Assembly (NCBI RefSeq): GCF_015354575.1
Contig: NZ_JACAFQ010000004.1
Location: 152,086 to 188,678, forward strand
From: Pseudomonas sp. UFMG81
GTDB taxonomy: Bacteria > Pseudomonadota > Gammaproteobacteria > Pseudomonadales > Pseudomonadaceae
Reading direction: 5' to 3'
Length of the DNA stretch: 36,593 nt
The position numbers and the translations under genes were made by a program. Shown here in pieces: positions 1 through 31,542 of the stretch; positions within the stretch are counted from its first letter, which is position 1, and the number at the start of each line of letters is the position of its first letter. Under the pieces are notes generated by a model. It saw nothing but the letters and a program-made list of their open reading frames with translations, was not told the DNA's origin and did no database searches.

Positions 1-90
1 GCGGCGCATCGCCGGCAAGCCGGCTCCCACAGTTTGTTTCGGGCCAGTTATGTCTGTGAGGTCTCCACCGTCCGCCTTGTTTGTACGCCG
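1..90. repeat. REP-containing repeat, partial copy at window start
   Basis: This stretch closely matches 28085-28168 in the same orientation with only a few differences, and it matches 27781-27860 in inverted orientation. It contains a REP-type hairpin: GCCGGC at 11-16, a two-base loop, and GCCGGC at 19-24. It is cut by the window edge, so its full extent and any inverted partner upstream are unknown. It lies directly ahead of the lipopeptide synthetase promoter region. Confidence 0.8.
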
Positions 91-210
91 CGGTATCGAG
101 GTGGTGCGGGGACCGCGGCGCATTGTCCCCCCTTCCCCTGTCAGCCCCATCCCCCCCGATCCATTAGCTTCACGACCACTTCATTGACTGGCAAAGCAGG
201 ATGCTTACCC
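91..210 (+). promoter_or_regulatory. Leader region of the first synthetase gene
   Basis: This 120-base stretch lies between the repeat and the ATG at 211. It must hold the proximal promoter and the leader unless transcription starts further upstream. I see no convincing sigma-70 promoter by eye. The reading frame is open upstream to base 34, but that extension is repeat sequence and has no domain similarity, so it is treated as non-coding. Confidence 0.4.
194..206 (+). promoter_or_regulatory. Shine-Dalgarno in a small hairpin loop; candidate Rsm (CsrA-type) site
   Basis: AAGC at 194-197 can pair with GCTT at 203-206, presenting AGGAT (198-202) in the loop. The AGGA also acts as the ribosome binding site, 9 bases before the ATG at 211. 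A GGA in a hairpin loop overlapping the ribosome binding site is the classic layout for RsmA/RsmE repression. The Gac/Rsm system is known to control lipopeptide production in several Pseudomonas. The stem is only 4 bp, so this is a candidate. Confidence 0.45.
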
Positions 211-24479
<24,269 letters not shown>

Positions 24480-24480
24480 G

Positions 24481-24549
24481 CCGTGGGAGCGGGCTTGCCC
24501 CGCGATCAGGGCCCGCCAGGTCGATCGCGGGGCAAGCCCGCTCCCACGG
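24481..24549. repeat. Perfect 27-bp inverted repeat (REP/BIME type) between the synthetase and macA genes
   Basis: Bases 24481-24507 and 24523-24549 are exact reverse complements, separated by a 15-base loop. The arms begin CCGTGGGAGCGGGCTTGCCC, the familiar core of P. putida REP elements. The left arm starts one base after the synthetase stop. As RNA it would form a very stable hairpin between wlpC and macA. It could stabilise the upstream message or reduce read-through, but it has no T-run and so is not a standard terminator. Confidence 0.9.
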
Positions 24550-24596
24550 TTAATGCACAGCGATCAGGTGATCTTTACAGGACTCAAGAGCATTTC

Positions 24597-25751
24597 ATGG
24601 ACAAGCGCAAAACACGCAAGATCGGCCTGGGCATCGCCCTGGCCACGGTGGCGGCGGTGGCGTTGTACGCCATCCAGGCCCCGGCCAAGCCGCCGCAGTA
24701 CATCACCGCCACGGTGGAGCGCGGCGATATCGAGAACGCCGTGCTGGCCACTGGGGTGCTGGAGGGTATCCGCCAGGTGGATGTCGGCGCCCAGGTGTCC
24801 GGGCAGTTGCGTTCGCTCAAGGTCAAGCTGGGCGACAAGGTGACCAAGGGCCAGTGGCTGGCCGAGATCGACCCGCTGGTGCTGCGCAACACCTTGCGCC
24901 AGGCCGAGGTCGACGAGGAGAAACTGCGCGCCGAGCGGCGCTCCACCGAGGCCAAGCTGCAACAGGCGCGGCGGGTGTACGAGCGTTATCGCGAGCTGCA
25001 AAGCGACGAGTCGATCTCGCGCCAGGACTTCGAGAGCGCTGAGTCCGAATACCTGGTGCAGCAGGCCACCCTGCGTTCGCTCGACGCGCAGATCAAGAGC
25101 GCCCAGGTGCAGGTCGACACGGCTCGGGTCAACCTCGACTACACCCGCATCAGCGCGCCGATCGACGGCGCCGTGGTGGGCATCGTCACCCAGCAGGGGC
25201 AGACGGTGATCGCCCAGCAGCTGGCGCCGGTGATCCTCAAGCTCGCCGACCTCGACACCATGACCGTCAAGGCCCAGGTCTCGGAGGCCGACGTGATCCA
25301 TATCAGCCCCGGGCAGCAGGTGTACTTCACCATCCTTGGCGAGGACCGCCGCTACTACGCCACCCTGCGCGGCACGGAGCCTGCGCCGCAGAACTACCTG
25401 GAGAGCAGCGACAAGACCAGCGGCGCGCCGAAGCAGAACACCGCGGTGTTCTACAACGCGCTGTTCGAGGTGCCCAACCCTGACCATCGCCTGCGCATCG
25501 CCATGACCGCCCAGGTGCGCATCGTGCGCGACACCGCCAAGGCGGTGCTGATGGTGCCGGTGGCCGCGCTGGGCCCGCGCAACGCCGACGGCAGCTACCG
25601 GGTGCGGGTGCTCGACGCCCGCGGCCAGGCCCAGGCGCGCAACGTGCAGGCGGGCATCAACAACAACGTCAAGGTGGAGATCAAGCAGGGCCTGGGCGAG
25701 GGCGACCGGGTGGTGATCGGCGACCCGGTGACCGACGTGGCGGGGGCCTGA
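24597..25751 (+). CDS. macA: MacA-family periplasmic adaptor of a lipopeptide efflux system
   Basis: This 384-residue membrane-fusion protein is expected to link the MacB transporter to an outer-membrane channel and carry the lipopeptide out. Residues about 8-26 form a single hydrophobic N-terminal anchor. Then come a lipoyl-like half (VDVGAQVSGQLRSL), a long charged helical hairpin with coiled-coil character (about 105-175), the second lipoyl half (YTRISAPIDGAVVG) and beta-barrel segments. The length is normal for MacA. Start codon 24597 has only a weak ribosome binding site (AGGA/AAGAG within 20 bases upstream). An in-frame extension upstream to 24483 would run through the REP hairpin and is rejected. 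The gene lies 117 bases after the synthetase. Viscosin-group clusters regularly carry macAB here, so a lipopeptide substrate is a sound inference. Confidence 0.9.
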   Translation: MDKRKTRKIGLGIALATVAAVALYAIQAPAKPPQYITATVERGDIENAVLATGVLEGIRQVDVGAQVSGQLRSLKVKLGDKVTKGQWLAEIDPLVLRNTLRQAEVDEEKLRAERRSTEAKLQQARRVYERYRELQSDESISRQDFESAESEYLVQQATLRSLDAQIKSAQVQVDTARVNLDYTRISAPIDGAVVGIVTQQGQTVIAQQLAPVILKLADLDTMTVKAQVSEADVIHISPGQQVYFTILGEDRRYYATLRGTEPAPQNYLESSDKTSGAPKQNTAVFYNALFEVPNPDHRLRIAMTAQVRIVRDTAKAVLMVPVAALGPRNADGSYRVRVLDARGQAQARNVQAGINNNVKVEIKQGLGEGDRVVIGDPVTDVAGA

Positions 25752-25753
25752 GC

Positions 25754-27760
25754 ATGGACATGAGCGTTGCACCGCGCGCGCTGCGCCAGGCCGAACCTCG
25801 GGAGGACGAGGTGCTGTTACGCCTGGAGGGCGTCAGCCGTAGCTTCATGGCCGGCGACCGGGAGTTCCTGGCCCTGCGCCATATCGACCTGAGCATCCGC
25901 GCCGGTGAACTGGTGGCGATCATCGGCGCCTCGGGCTCGGGCAAGTCGACCCTGATGAACATCCTCGGTTGCCTGGACCACGCCAGCGCCGGCAGCTACC
26001 AGGTCAGCGGCCAGGAAACCCGCGACATGGACGACGAGGCCCTGGCCGCGTTGCGCCGCGACCACTTCGGGTTCATCTTCCAGCGCTACCACTTGCTGCC
26101 GCACCTGGATGCCTTGCGCAATGTCGAGATCCCCGCGGTATACGCCGGCACGCCCCAGGCCCAGCGCCATGCGCGTGCCCGCGAGCTGCTGGCGCGGCTG
26201 GGGCTGGCCGGCCACCTGGGCCATCGCCCCAGCCAGCTGTCGGGGGGCCAGCAGCAGCGGGTGAGCATCTGCCGGGCGCTGATGAACGGCGGCCAGGTGA
26301 TCCTCGCCGACGAGCCCACCGGGGCCCTGGACACCGCCAGCGGCAAGGAGGTGATGCGCATCCTGCTGGAGCTGCATGCGGCCGGGCACACCGTGATCCT
26401 GGTGACCCACGACCCGAAGGTGGCGGCCCACGCCGAGCGCATCATCGAGGTCAGCGACGGCCAGATCGTCAGCGACAAGCGCAACCACCAGGACCTGCCC
26501 GGCGCGCCTGAGCCTGTGGCCGAGCCCGCCCAGGCGCCCCCCTCGCGGCGCCTGGTGGCAGGGCTGGGGCTGTTCCGCGAGGCCTTCGCCATGGCCTGGA
26601 TCGCGCTGGTCTCGCACCGCATGCGCACTTTGCTGACCATGCTCGGGATCATCATCGGCATCACCTCGGTGGTGTCGATCTCGGCCATCGGCGAGGGCGC
26701 CAAGGGCTATGTGCTGCGCGATATCCAGGCGATCGGCAGCAACACCATCGACATCTATTCGGGGAGCAACTTCGGCGACAGCCGGGCCAAGGCCATCGAG
26801 ACCCTGGTGCCGGCCGATGTGACGGCCCTCAACCAGCTGTACTACGTCGACAGCGCCACCCCGGTGATCGGCCGCAGCCTGCTGGTGCGCTACCGCAACA
26901 TCGATGTCGACGTGCAGCTCAACGGTGTCAACGAGCGCTATTTCAACGTGCGCAACATTGCCTTCGCCGCCGGTATCCCGTTCAGCGCCGACGACGCCCG
27001 GCGCCAGGCCCAGGTGGTGGTGATCGACCACAACACGCGTCAGCGCCTGTTCGGCGAGGGCGTCGACCCGTTGGGGCAGGTAATCCTGATCGGCAACCTG
27101 CCGTGCACGGTGATTGGCGTGACCCGTGAGAACAAGAACCTGTTCGCCGCCAACAATGGCCTGAACGTCTGGGTGCCCTACGAAACCGCTGCTGGCCGCG
27201 TGCTCGGCCAGCGCCACCTGGACAGCATCAGTGTGCGCATTCGCGACGGCGTGCCGAGCAAGCGGGTGGAGGAGGAGGTCAACAAGCTGATGCTGCAGCG
27301 CCATGGCACCAAGGATTTCTTCACCAACAACCTCGACAGCATCATGCAGACGGTGCAGAAGACCAGCCGCTCGCTGACCCTGCTGCTGTCGCTGATCGCG
27401 GTGATTTCGTTGGTGGTGGGGGGGATCGGGGTGATGAACATCATGCTGGTGTCGGTCACCGAGCGCACCCGCGAGATCGGTATCCGCATGGCGGTGGGGG
27501 CGCGGCAGTCGGACATCCGCCAGCAGTTTCTGGTGGAGGCGGTGATGGTCTGCCTGATGGGTGGGGTGATCGGGATCGGTTTGTCCTATGGCATCGGCTA
27601 CCTGTTCACGCTGTTCGTCCAGCAGTGGCAGATGGTGTTCTCGCTGGCTTCGGTGGCCACCGCGTTTGCCTGTTCGACACTGATCGGCATCCTGTTCGGC
27701 TTCGTCCCGGCGCGCAACGCCGCACGGCTGGACCCGATCGAGGCGCTGGCGCGGGACTAG
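25754..27760 (+). CDS. macB: MacB-family ABC transporter, ATPase-permease fusion
   Basis: This 668-residue inner-membrane protein couples ATP hydrolysis to export through MacA and an outer-membrane channel. The N-terminal ATPase has Walker A GASGSGKST (58-66), signature LSGGQQQR (162-169), Walker B VILADEP (182-188) and the H-loop VTHD (217-220). A transmembrane segment follows near 285-305, then a large periplasmic domain and three C-terminal membrane helices. The tail, ARLDPIEALARD, is typical of FtsX/MacB permeases. The length is close to that of E. coli MacB. It starts 2 bases after the macA stop, so the two are co-translated. No TolC-like gene is in the window; the outer-membrane partner must be supplied from elsewhere. 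Confidence 0.93.
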   Translation: MDMSVAPRALRQAEPREDEVLLRLEGVSRSFMAGDREFLALRHIDLSIRAGELVAIIGASGSGKSTLMNILGCLDHASAGSYQVSGQETRDMDDEALAALRRDHFGFIFQRYHLLPHLDALRNVEIPAVYAGTPQAQRHARARELLARLGLAGHLGHRPSQLSGGQQQRVSICRALMNGGQVILADEPTGALDTASGKEVMRILLELHAAGHTVILVTHDPKVAAHAERIIEVSDGQIVSDKRNHQDLPGAPEPVAEPAQAPPSRRLVAGLGLFREAFAMAWIALVSHRMRTLLTMLGIIIGITSVVSISAIGEGAKGYVLRDIQAIGSNTIDIYSGSNFGDSRAKAIETLVPADVTALNQLYYVDSATPVIGRSLLVRYRNIDVDVQLNGVNERYFNVRNIAFAAGIPFSADDARRQAQVVVIDHNTRQRLFGEGVDPLGQVILIGNLPCTVIGVTRENKNLFAANNGLNVWVPYETAAGRVLGQRHLDSISVRIRDGVPSKRVEEEVNKLMLQRHGTKDFFTNNLDSIMQTVQKTSRSLTLLLSLIAVISLVVGGIGVMNIMLVSVTERTREIGIRMAVGARQSDIRQQFLVEAVMVCLMGGVIGIGLSYGIGYLFTLFVQQWQMVFSLASVATAFACSTLIGILFGFVPARNAARLDPIEALARD

Positions 27761-28217
27761 GTGGGTGCACTACCTGCGTTGAGCCATGCCAACAAGGCGG
27801 ACGGTGGAGATATCTCAGGCATAACTGGCCCGAAACAGATGTGGGAGCTGGCTTGCCAGCGATGCGCCGCGCGGACGGCGCTCGATCTTCAGAACGCTGC
27901 AAACCTATCGGCATGCACATGGTGGCTTACATGCCATTCCAAGGCAGGCACATGGGTGCCACCCGCTGGCTCTGAACCATCAGAATCGCGCGGTGGCTTG
28001 AGGGCGCCTGTCGAGATATCGGATCAAGGCTACAAGGTGCTAGCCGATGTTCTTGCAGCGCCCTTGAGATCGAGCGCCGCCCGCGCGGCGCATCGCTGGC
28101 AAGCCAGCTCCCACATCTGTTTCGGGCCAGTTATGCCTGTGAGGTCTCCACCGTCCGCCTTGTTGGCATGGCTCGGCATTGATGTGAATGTAGGAGCCGG
28201 CTTGCCGGCGATGCGTA
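27761..28217. repeat. Gene-free 457-base spacer with a large imperfect inverted repeat
   Basis: The left arm (about 27781-27903) and right arm (about 28052-28174) are inverted copies of each other with scattered mismatches and small gaps. Similarity decays gradually into the centre. Each arm carries a REP hairpin (GCTGGC at 27847-27852 with GCCAGC at 27855-27860, and its mirror in the right arm). The right arm matches bases 1-90 of the window. Short open frames here are repeat artefacts with no protein similarity. The overall layout is that of a REP doublet or a small non-coding mobile unit. Confidence 0.8.
28189..28215. repeat. Single REP hairpin at the 3' end of a regulator gene
   Basis: GCCGGC at 28196-28201 and GCCGGC at 28204-28209 flank a TT loop inside a GGAGCCGGCTTGCCGGCGAT core, a P. 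putida-type REP. It ends a few bases beyond the stop codon of the minus-strand regulator, where it may protect the transcript end. Confidence 0.75.
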
Positions 28218-28874
28218 TCAGTGCCCCGGCAGTGGCAGGCCGCAGCCATACATCCAGCGCATCAGCGAATGCCGGCCGCTGATGCCCAGCTTGATCGCCG
28301 CGCGGCGCAGGTAGCTCTCGACGGTGTTCACCTTCAGTGCCAGGTGCTCGGCCTGCTGCGGCGCGGTGCGGCCGGCGAGCAGGCCCAGGCACACCTGGCG
28401 CTCGCGTTCGGACAGGCTCAGGCCGCTCTGTGCCAGGCGCTCCAGAAAACGCGCCTGCAACGATTGCGGCGCCGCTTGCGGGGGCGCCGCGCAGGGCGGG
28501 CTCAGCGCATCGCCGTGGCGTTCCAGCATCGGCAGCAACAGCGGCGAGAGGTCTTGCAGCAGGTTGCGCTCGTGCGACGAGAAGCCGTCGCCACACGCCG
28601 CGCGCAATACGGTGATCTGGTAGTGGTAGCCGTTGTTGCGCCGCGCCAGGTGCAGGCACGCCGGGTCGCACAGGGCCACGTTCGGGTCGGACAGCACGGT
28701 TTCGCACAGCAGCGGCGCATCGCTGTCGCCGGGGCCGATGCGTGACTGACGGATATGGATGGCGTCGATGGCCAGCTGGGTGCGGATCAGGTCGTGCAAC
28801 CGGCGCGGAAAATGCGCGCTGCCGGTGCTGGCAATGGCTTTGCCGATCTGCGTAAAAGGCGGCTGGTTGGGCAT
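28218..28874 (-). CDS. LuxR-type transcriptional regulator, no autoinducer or receiver domain recognised
   Basis: This 218-residue protein has a C-terminal LuxR/GerE helix-turn-helix (about 152-207: LSLSERERQVCLGLLAG, then NTVESYLRRAAIKLGI). The N-terminal part shows the loose pattern seen in the other two regulators here (short helix, FPRRLHDLI, then a strand-rich region) but is shorter. I see no clear AHL-binding or phospho-acceptor domain. It converges on macB. Lipopeptide clusters of this group often have a LuxR regulator downstream of macB (MassBCR, ViscBCR), so it could control the synthetases. Its likeness to the two regulators of the catabolic block means it may instead belong there. 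The start at 28874 has only a weak ribosome binding site (CGGAC). Confidence 0.8.
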   Translation of the reverse strand: MPNQPPFTQIGKAIASTGSAHFPRRLHDLIRTQLAIDAIHIRQSRIGPGDSDAPLLCETVLSDPNVALCDPACLHLARRNNGYHYQITVLRAACGDGFSSHERNLLQDLSPLLLPMLERHGDALSPPCAAPPQAAPQSLQARFLERLAQSGLSLSERERQVCLGLLAGRTAPQQAEHLALKVNTVESYLRRAAIKLGISGRHSLMRWMYGCGLPLPGH

Positions 28875-29111
28875 GGTGTCGTCCGTGAGTCAGTGAATGC
28901 AGGGGTCGCCGGTATCCATGGCGACAGGAACGCTCCGAATCCTATTACAACGATCGAGTGACCGTTGAATGAAACGGATGATGGCATGGTAGTGGCTATG
29001 CGGCGGATGGGAAAGCGACCGTCAGGCTGCTCACCCCGAAGGGTGATGGTCGCGCGGCCCACCTCATGGAACAATCCGACCCAGCAACCACCCTGGCGGG
29101 GACCTACAACA
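28875..29111. promoter_or_regulatory. Divergent intergenic region between two LuxR-type regulator genes
   Basis: This 237-base region must hold promoters for the minus-strand regulator and for the plus-strand regulator. No clear -10/-35 pair stands out. It contains a perfect dyad at 29031-29046 and a ribosome binding site GGGGA at 29098-29102, 9 bases before the plus-strand ATG. Confidence 0.55.
29031..29046. promoter_or_regulatory. Candidate operator, dyad TCACCC-N4-GGGTGA
   Basis: TCACCC (29031-29036) and GGGTGA (29041-29046) form a perfect 6+6 inverted repeat around CGAA. It lies 66 bases before the start of the plus-strand LuxR gene. It resembles the dyad upstream of the permease gene at 34067-34081, with a shared ACCCC...GGGT core, so both may be sites for one of the LuxR proteins. 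Confidence 0.4.
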
Positions 29112-29960
29112 ATGAACAACGCCCAGCTGAATTCACCCGACTGGTACGCGCAGATGGCCCGCGTGGTCGACGCCCTTGGCACGCCGGGCCTGGTCGAGGC
29201 GCTGTTCGCCGCCCTCAATTGCCTGGCACCGTGCCAGGCGACCACGGTGTTCCTGTACCCGCACAAGGGCCTGCCGTCGGCGTTGTTCGCCAAGGATGAC
29301 GAGGGCCCGTGGTTGCCCGAGGGCAATGTGCAGAAGTACCTCGAGGGTTATTACCTGCTGTGCCCGTTCTACCGGGCCTGCATGGATGGCGTGACGGCCG
29401 GCTGCTACCGCCTGAGCGACGTGGCCCCCGACCACTTCCGGCGCAGCGAGTACTACACCGCGTTCTACCAGCACGCGCACCTGGAAGACGAACTCAACTA
29501 CATCGTGCCCCTGGACGGGCAACTGACCATCGCCGTGGCCCTGGGCAGCACCCGCCGGCTCGCCGCGCGCGAGGTGGCCGCGCTCAAGTGCATCGCCCCG
29601 TGGGTCGAGGCGGTGGTGCGCCGGCACTGGGCGCACCTGGATGCAGGGGCCTTGGGCGGGCGCTTCGAAAGCGCGCTGGGGCGCCAGATCGGCGCGGCGC
29701 TGAACAACTTCGGCGCCTCTGTGCTCACCGAGCGTGAATGCCATATCGCCCAGCACCTGCTGCGCGGCCACTCCACGCGCTCGCTGGCCGAGCGCCTGGG
29801 GGTGAGCGAAGACACCATCAAGACTCACCGCAAGAACCTCTACGCCAAGCTCGACATCGCCACCCAGGCCGAACTGTTCTCGCTGTTCATCGCCTCGCTG
29901 GCCCAGGCCCAGGAAGGCTTGAGCAAGGACCCGCTGGAAAGCTACCTGCGAAGGCGCTGA
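29112..29960 (+). CDS. LuxR-type transcriptional regulator ahead of the catabolic genes
   Basis: This 282-residue regulator has a C-terminal LuxR helix-turn-helix at about 204-260 (VLTERECHIAQHLLRG, then EDTIKTHRKNLYAKL). The N-terminal region is a putative ligand-sensing domain with aromatic-rich stretches (YLEGYYLLCPFYRAC, DHFRRSEYYTAFYQH) that also occur in the regulator at 33193. No AHL-binding signature is recognised. The start at 29112 has GGGGA 9 bases upstream; the frame is open further upstream, but without plausible protein. It lies 68 bases before the aldehyde dehydrogenase in the same direction and probably activates it or is co-transcribed with it. Its inducer is unknown. Confidence 0.87.
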   Translation: MNNAQLNSPDWYAQMARVVDALGTPGLVEALFAALNCLAPCQATTVFLYPHKGLPSALFAKDDEGPWLPEGNVQKYLEGYYLLCPFYRACMDGVTAGCYRLSDVAPDHFRRSEYYTAFYQHAHLEDELNYIVPLDGQLTIAVALGSTRRLAAREVAALKCIAPWVEAVVRRHWAHLDAGALGGRFESALGRQIGAALNNFGASVLTERECHIAQHLLRGHSTRSLAERLGVSEDTIKTHRKNLYAKLDIATQAELFSLFIASLAQAQEGLSKDPLESYLRRR

Positions 29961-29995
29961 ACCACCGCTTCACCTCATCCAGACAACGACAATCA

Positions 29996-30015
29996 CCGGC
30001 CCCGTGTGTGGCCGG
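29996..30015 (+). promoter_or_regulatory. Hairpin just ahead of the aldehyde dehydrogenase ribosome binding site
   Basis: CCGGCC (29996-30001) can pair with GGCCGG (30010-30015) around an 8-base loop. The strong Shine-Dalgarno GGAGGGGAG directly follows and overlaps the last bases. It could tune translation, but a short GC palindrome in high-GC DNA may also be chance. Confidence 0.25.
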
Positions 30016-30028
30016 AGGGGAGACCTGC

Positions 30029-31519
30029 GTGCTTACGAAAAGCGATTGGCAGCAGCGCGCTGCGCAGCAACGCTTCATCACCACCGCGTTGATCGACGGC
30101 CGCCCGCTGGCGGCCCGTACGGGCGTGACCTTCGATGCCATCAACCCGGCGACCAACCAGGTGCTGGCGCAGGTCGCCGCGTGCGCCGACGTTGAGGTCG
30201 ACCAGGCCGTGGCCGCTGCGCGGCGGGCCTTCGAACAGGGGCCCTGGGCACGCATGGCGCCGGCCGAGCGCAAGCGCGTGCTGCTGCGCCTGGCCGAGCT
30301 GATGCTGGCCCACCGCGAGGAACTGGCCCTGCTCGATTCGCTGAACATGGGCAAGCCGGTGATGGATGCCTACAACATCGACGTACCGGGCGCCGCCCAG
30401 GTGTTCGCCTGGTACGGCGAGGCGCTGGACAAGCTCTATGACCAGGTCGCGCCCACCGCCGGTAACGCCGTGGCGATGATCACCCGCGAGGCGCTGGGGG
30501 TGGTCGGTGCGGTGGTGCCGTGGAACTTCCCGCTGGACATGGCCGCCTGGAAGGTCGCCCCGGCGCTGGCCGCCGGCAACAGCGTGGTGCTCAAGCCCGC
30601 CGAGCAGTCGCCGTTCTCGGCCCTGCGCCTGGCCGAGCTGGCGCTTGAGGCCGGGTTGCCGGAGGGCGTGCTCAACGTGGTGCCGGGCCTGGGCGAGACG
30701 GCAGGCCGGGCCCTGGGCCTGCACCCGGACGTGGACTGCCTGGTGTTCACCGGCTCCACCCAGGTGGGCAAGTACTTCATGCAGTATTCGGCGCAGTCCA
30801 ACCTCAAGCAGGTGTGGCTGGAGTGCGGCGGCAAGAGCCCGAACCTGGTGTTCGACGATTGCCGCGACCTGGACCTGGCGGCGCAGAAGGCCGCGTTCGG
30901 CATCTTCTTCAACCAGGGCGAGGTGTGTTCGGCCAACTCGCGGCTGTATGTGCAGCGCTCGATCCATGACGAATTCGTCGAGCGCCTGCTGAGCAAGGCC
31001 CGCGACTGGCTGCCGGGCGACCCGCTGGACCCGGCCAGCCGCGCCGGCGCCATCGTCGATGCGGCGCAGACCGCGCGCATCGAGGTGGCCATCGGCCAGG
31101 GCCGCGAGCAGGGCGCGCGCCTGGTGTGCGGCGGCGAACGCTTGAGTGTGAACGGCTCGAGCAATTTCATCACCCCGACCATCTTCACCAACGTGCGCCC
31201 GGACATGGCCCTGGCCCGCGAAGAAATCTTCGGCCCGGTACTGGCGGTGACCGCCTTCGATGACGAGGAGCAGGCCATCGCCCTGGCCAATGACAGCGTC
31301 TACGGCCTGGCCGCGTCGGTGTGGAGCGACGACCTCAACCGTGCCCACCGTGTGGCCAAGCGCTTGAAGGCCGGCACCGTGTCGGTGAACACCGTCGATG
31401 CCCTGGACGTGACCGTGCCTTTCGGTGGCGGGCGCCAGTCCGGTTTCGGCCGCGACCTCTCGCTGCATTCGTTCGACAAGTACACCCAGCTCAAGACCAC
31501 CTGGATCCAGCTGCGCTGA
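30029..31519 (+). CDS. NAD(P)-dependent aldehyde dehydrogenase, PuuC/PauC/KauB-like
   Basis: This enzyme of 496 residues oxidises an aldehyde, probably an amino-aldehyde from the neighbouring transaminase, to the acid in the cytoplasm. Typical motifs are WNFPLDMAAWKVAPALAAGN, FTGSTQVGK (cofactor), LECGGKSPN with general base Glu265, and NQGEVCSANSR with catalytic Cys300. These positions and the length match gamma-glutamyl-aminobutyraldehyde dehydrogenases. The start is taken as GTG at 30029, because GGAGGGGAG sits 7 bases upstream and the resulting N-terminus (LTKSDWQQRA) fits the family length; the frame is open much further upstream, inside the previous gene. It is followed after 23 bases by the aminotransferase, so they form an operon. 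The exact substrate cannot be assigned, and no glutamylpolyamine synthetase is nearby. Confidence 0.9.
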   Translation: MLTKSDWQQRAAQQRFITTALIDGRPLAARTGVTFDAINPATNQVLAQVAACADVEVDQAVAAARRAFEQGPWARMAPAERKRVLLRLAELMLAHREELALLDSLNMGKPVMDAYNIDVPGAAQVFAWYGEALDKLYDQVAPTAGNAVAMITREALGVVGAVVPWNFPLDMAAWKVAPALAAGNSVVLKPAEQSPFSALRLAELALEAGLPEGVLNVVPGLGETAGRALGLHPDVDCLVFTGSTQVGKYFMQYSAQSNLKQVWLECGGKSPNLVFDDCRDLDLAAQKAAFGIFFNQGEVCSANSRLYVQRSIHDEFVERLLSKARDWLPGDPLDPASRAGAIVDAAQTARIEVAIGQGREQGARLVCGGERLSVNGSSNFITPTIFTNVRPDMALAREEIFGPVLAVTAFDDEEQAIALANDSVYGLAASVWSDDLNRAHRVAKRLKAGTVSVNTVDALDVTVPFGGGRQSGFGRDLSLHSFDKYTQLKTTWIQLR

Positions 31520-31542
31520 CCCACACCTTCGGAGAACACCCC

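Noticed and set aside
34..210. N-terminal extension of the first synthetase back to base 34.
   Set aside because: It runs through the REP repeat and gives a translation without family similarity. The docking domain begins at 211 with a ribosome binding site upstream.
27625..28282. Overlapping plus-strand open frames of 116 and 173 codons after macB.
   Set aside because: They consist of macB antiframe and the inverted repeat, have no ribosome site or recognisable domain, and the second runs antisense into the LuxR gene.
28030..28707. A 225-codon minus-strand frame overlapping the LuxR gene at 28218-28874.
   Set aside because: It is out of frame with the LuxR helix-turn-helix, is Arg/Ala/Pro-rich, and continues into the repeat. 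The LuxR frame explains the sequence.
28221..28745. Plus-strand frame of 174 codons opposite the LuxR gene.
   Set aside because: It is antisense to a clear LuxR-type protein, with Gln/Ala-rich shadow composition and no ribosome site.
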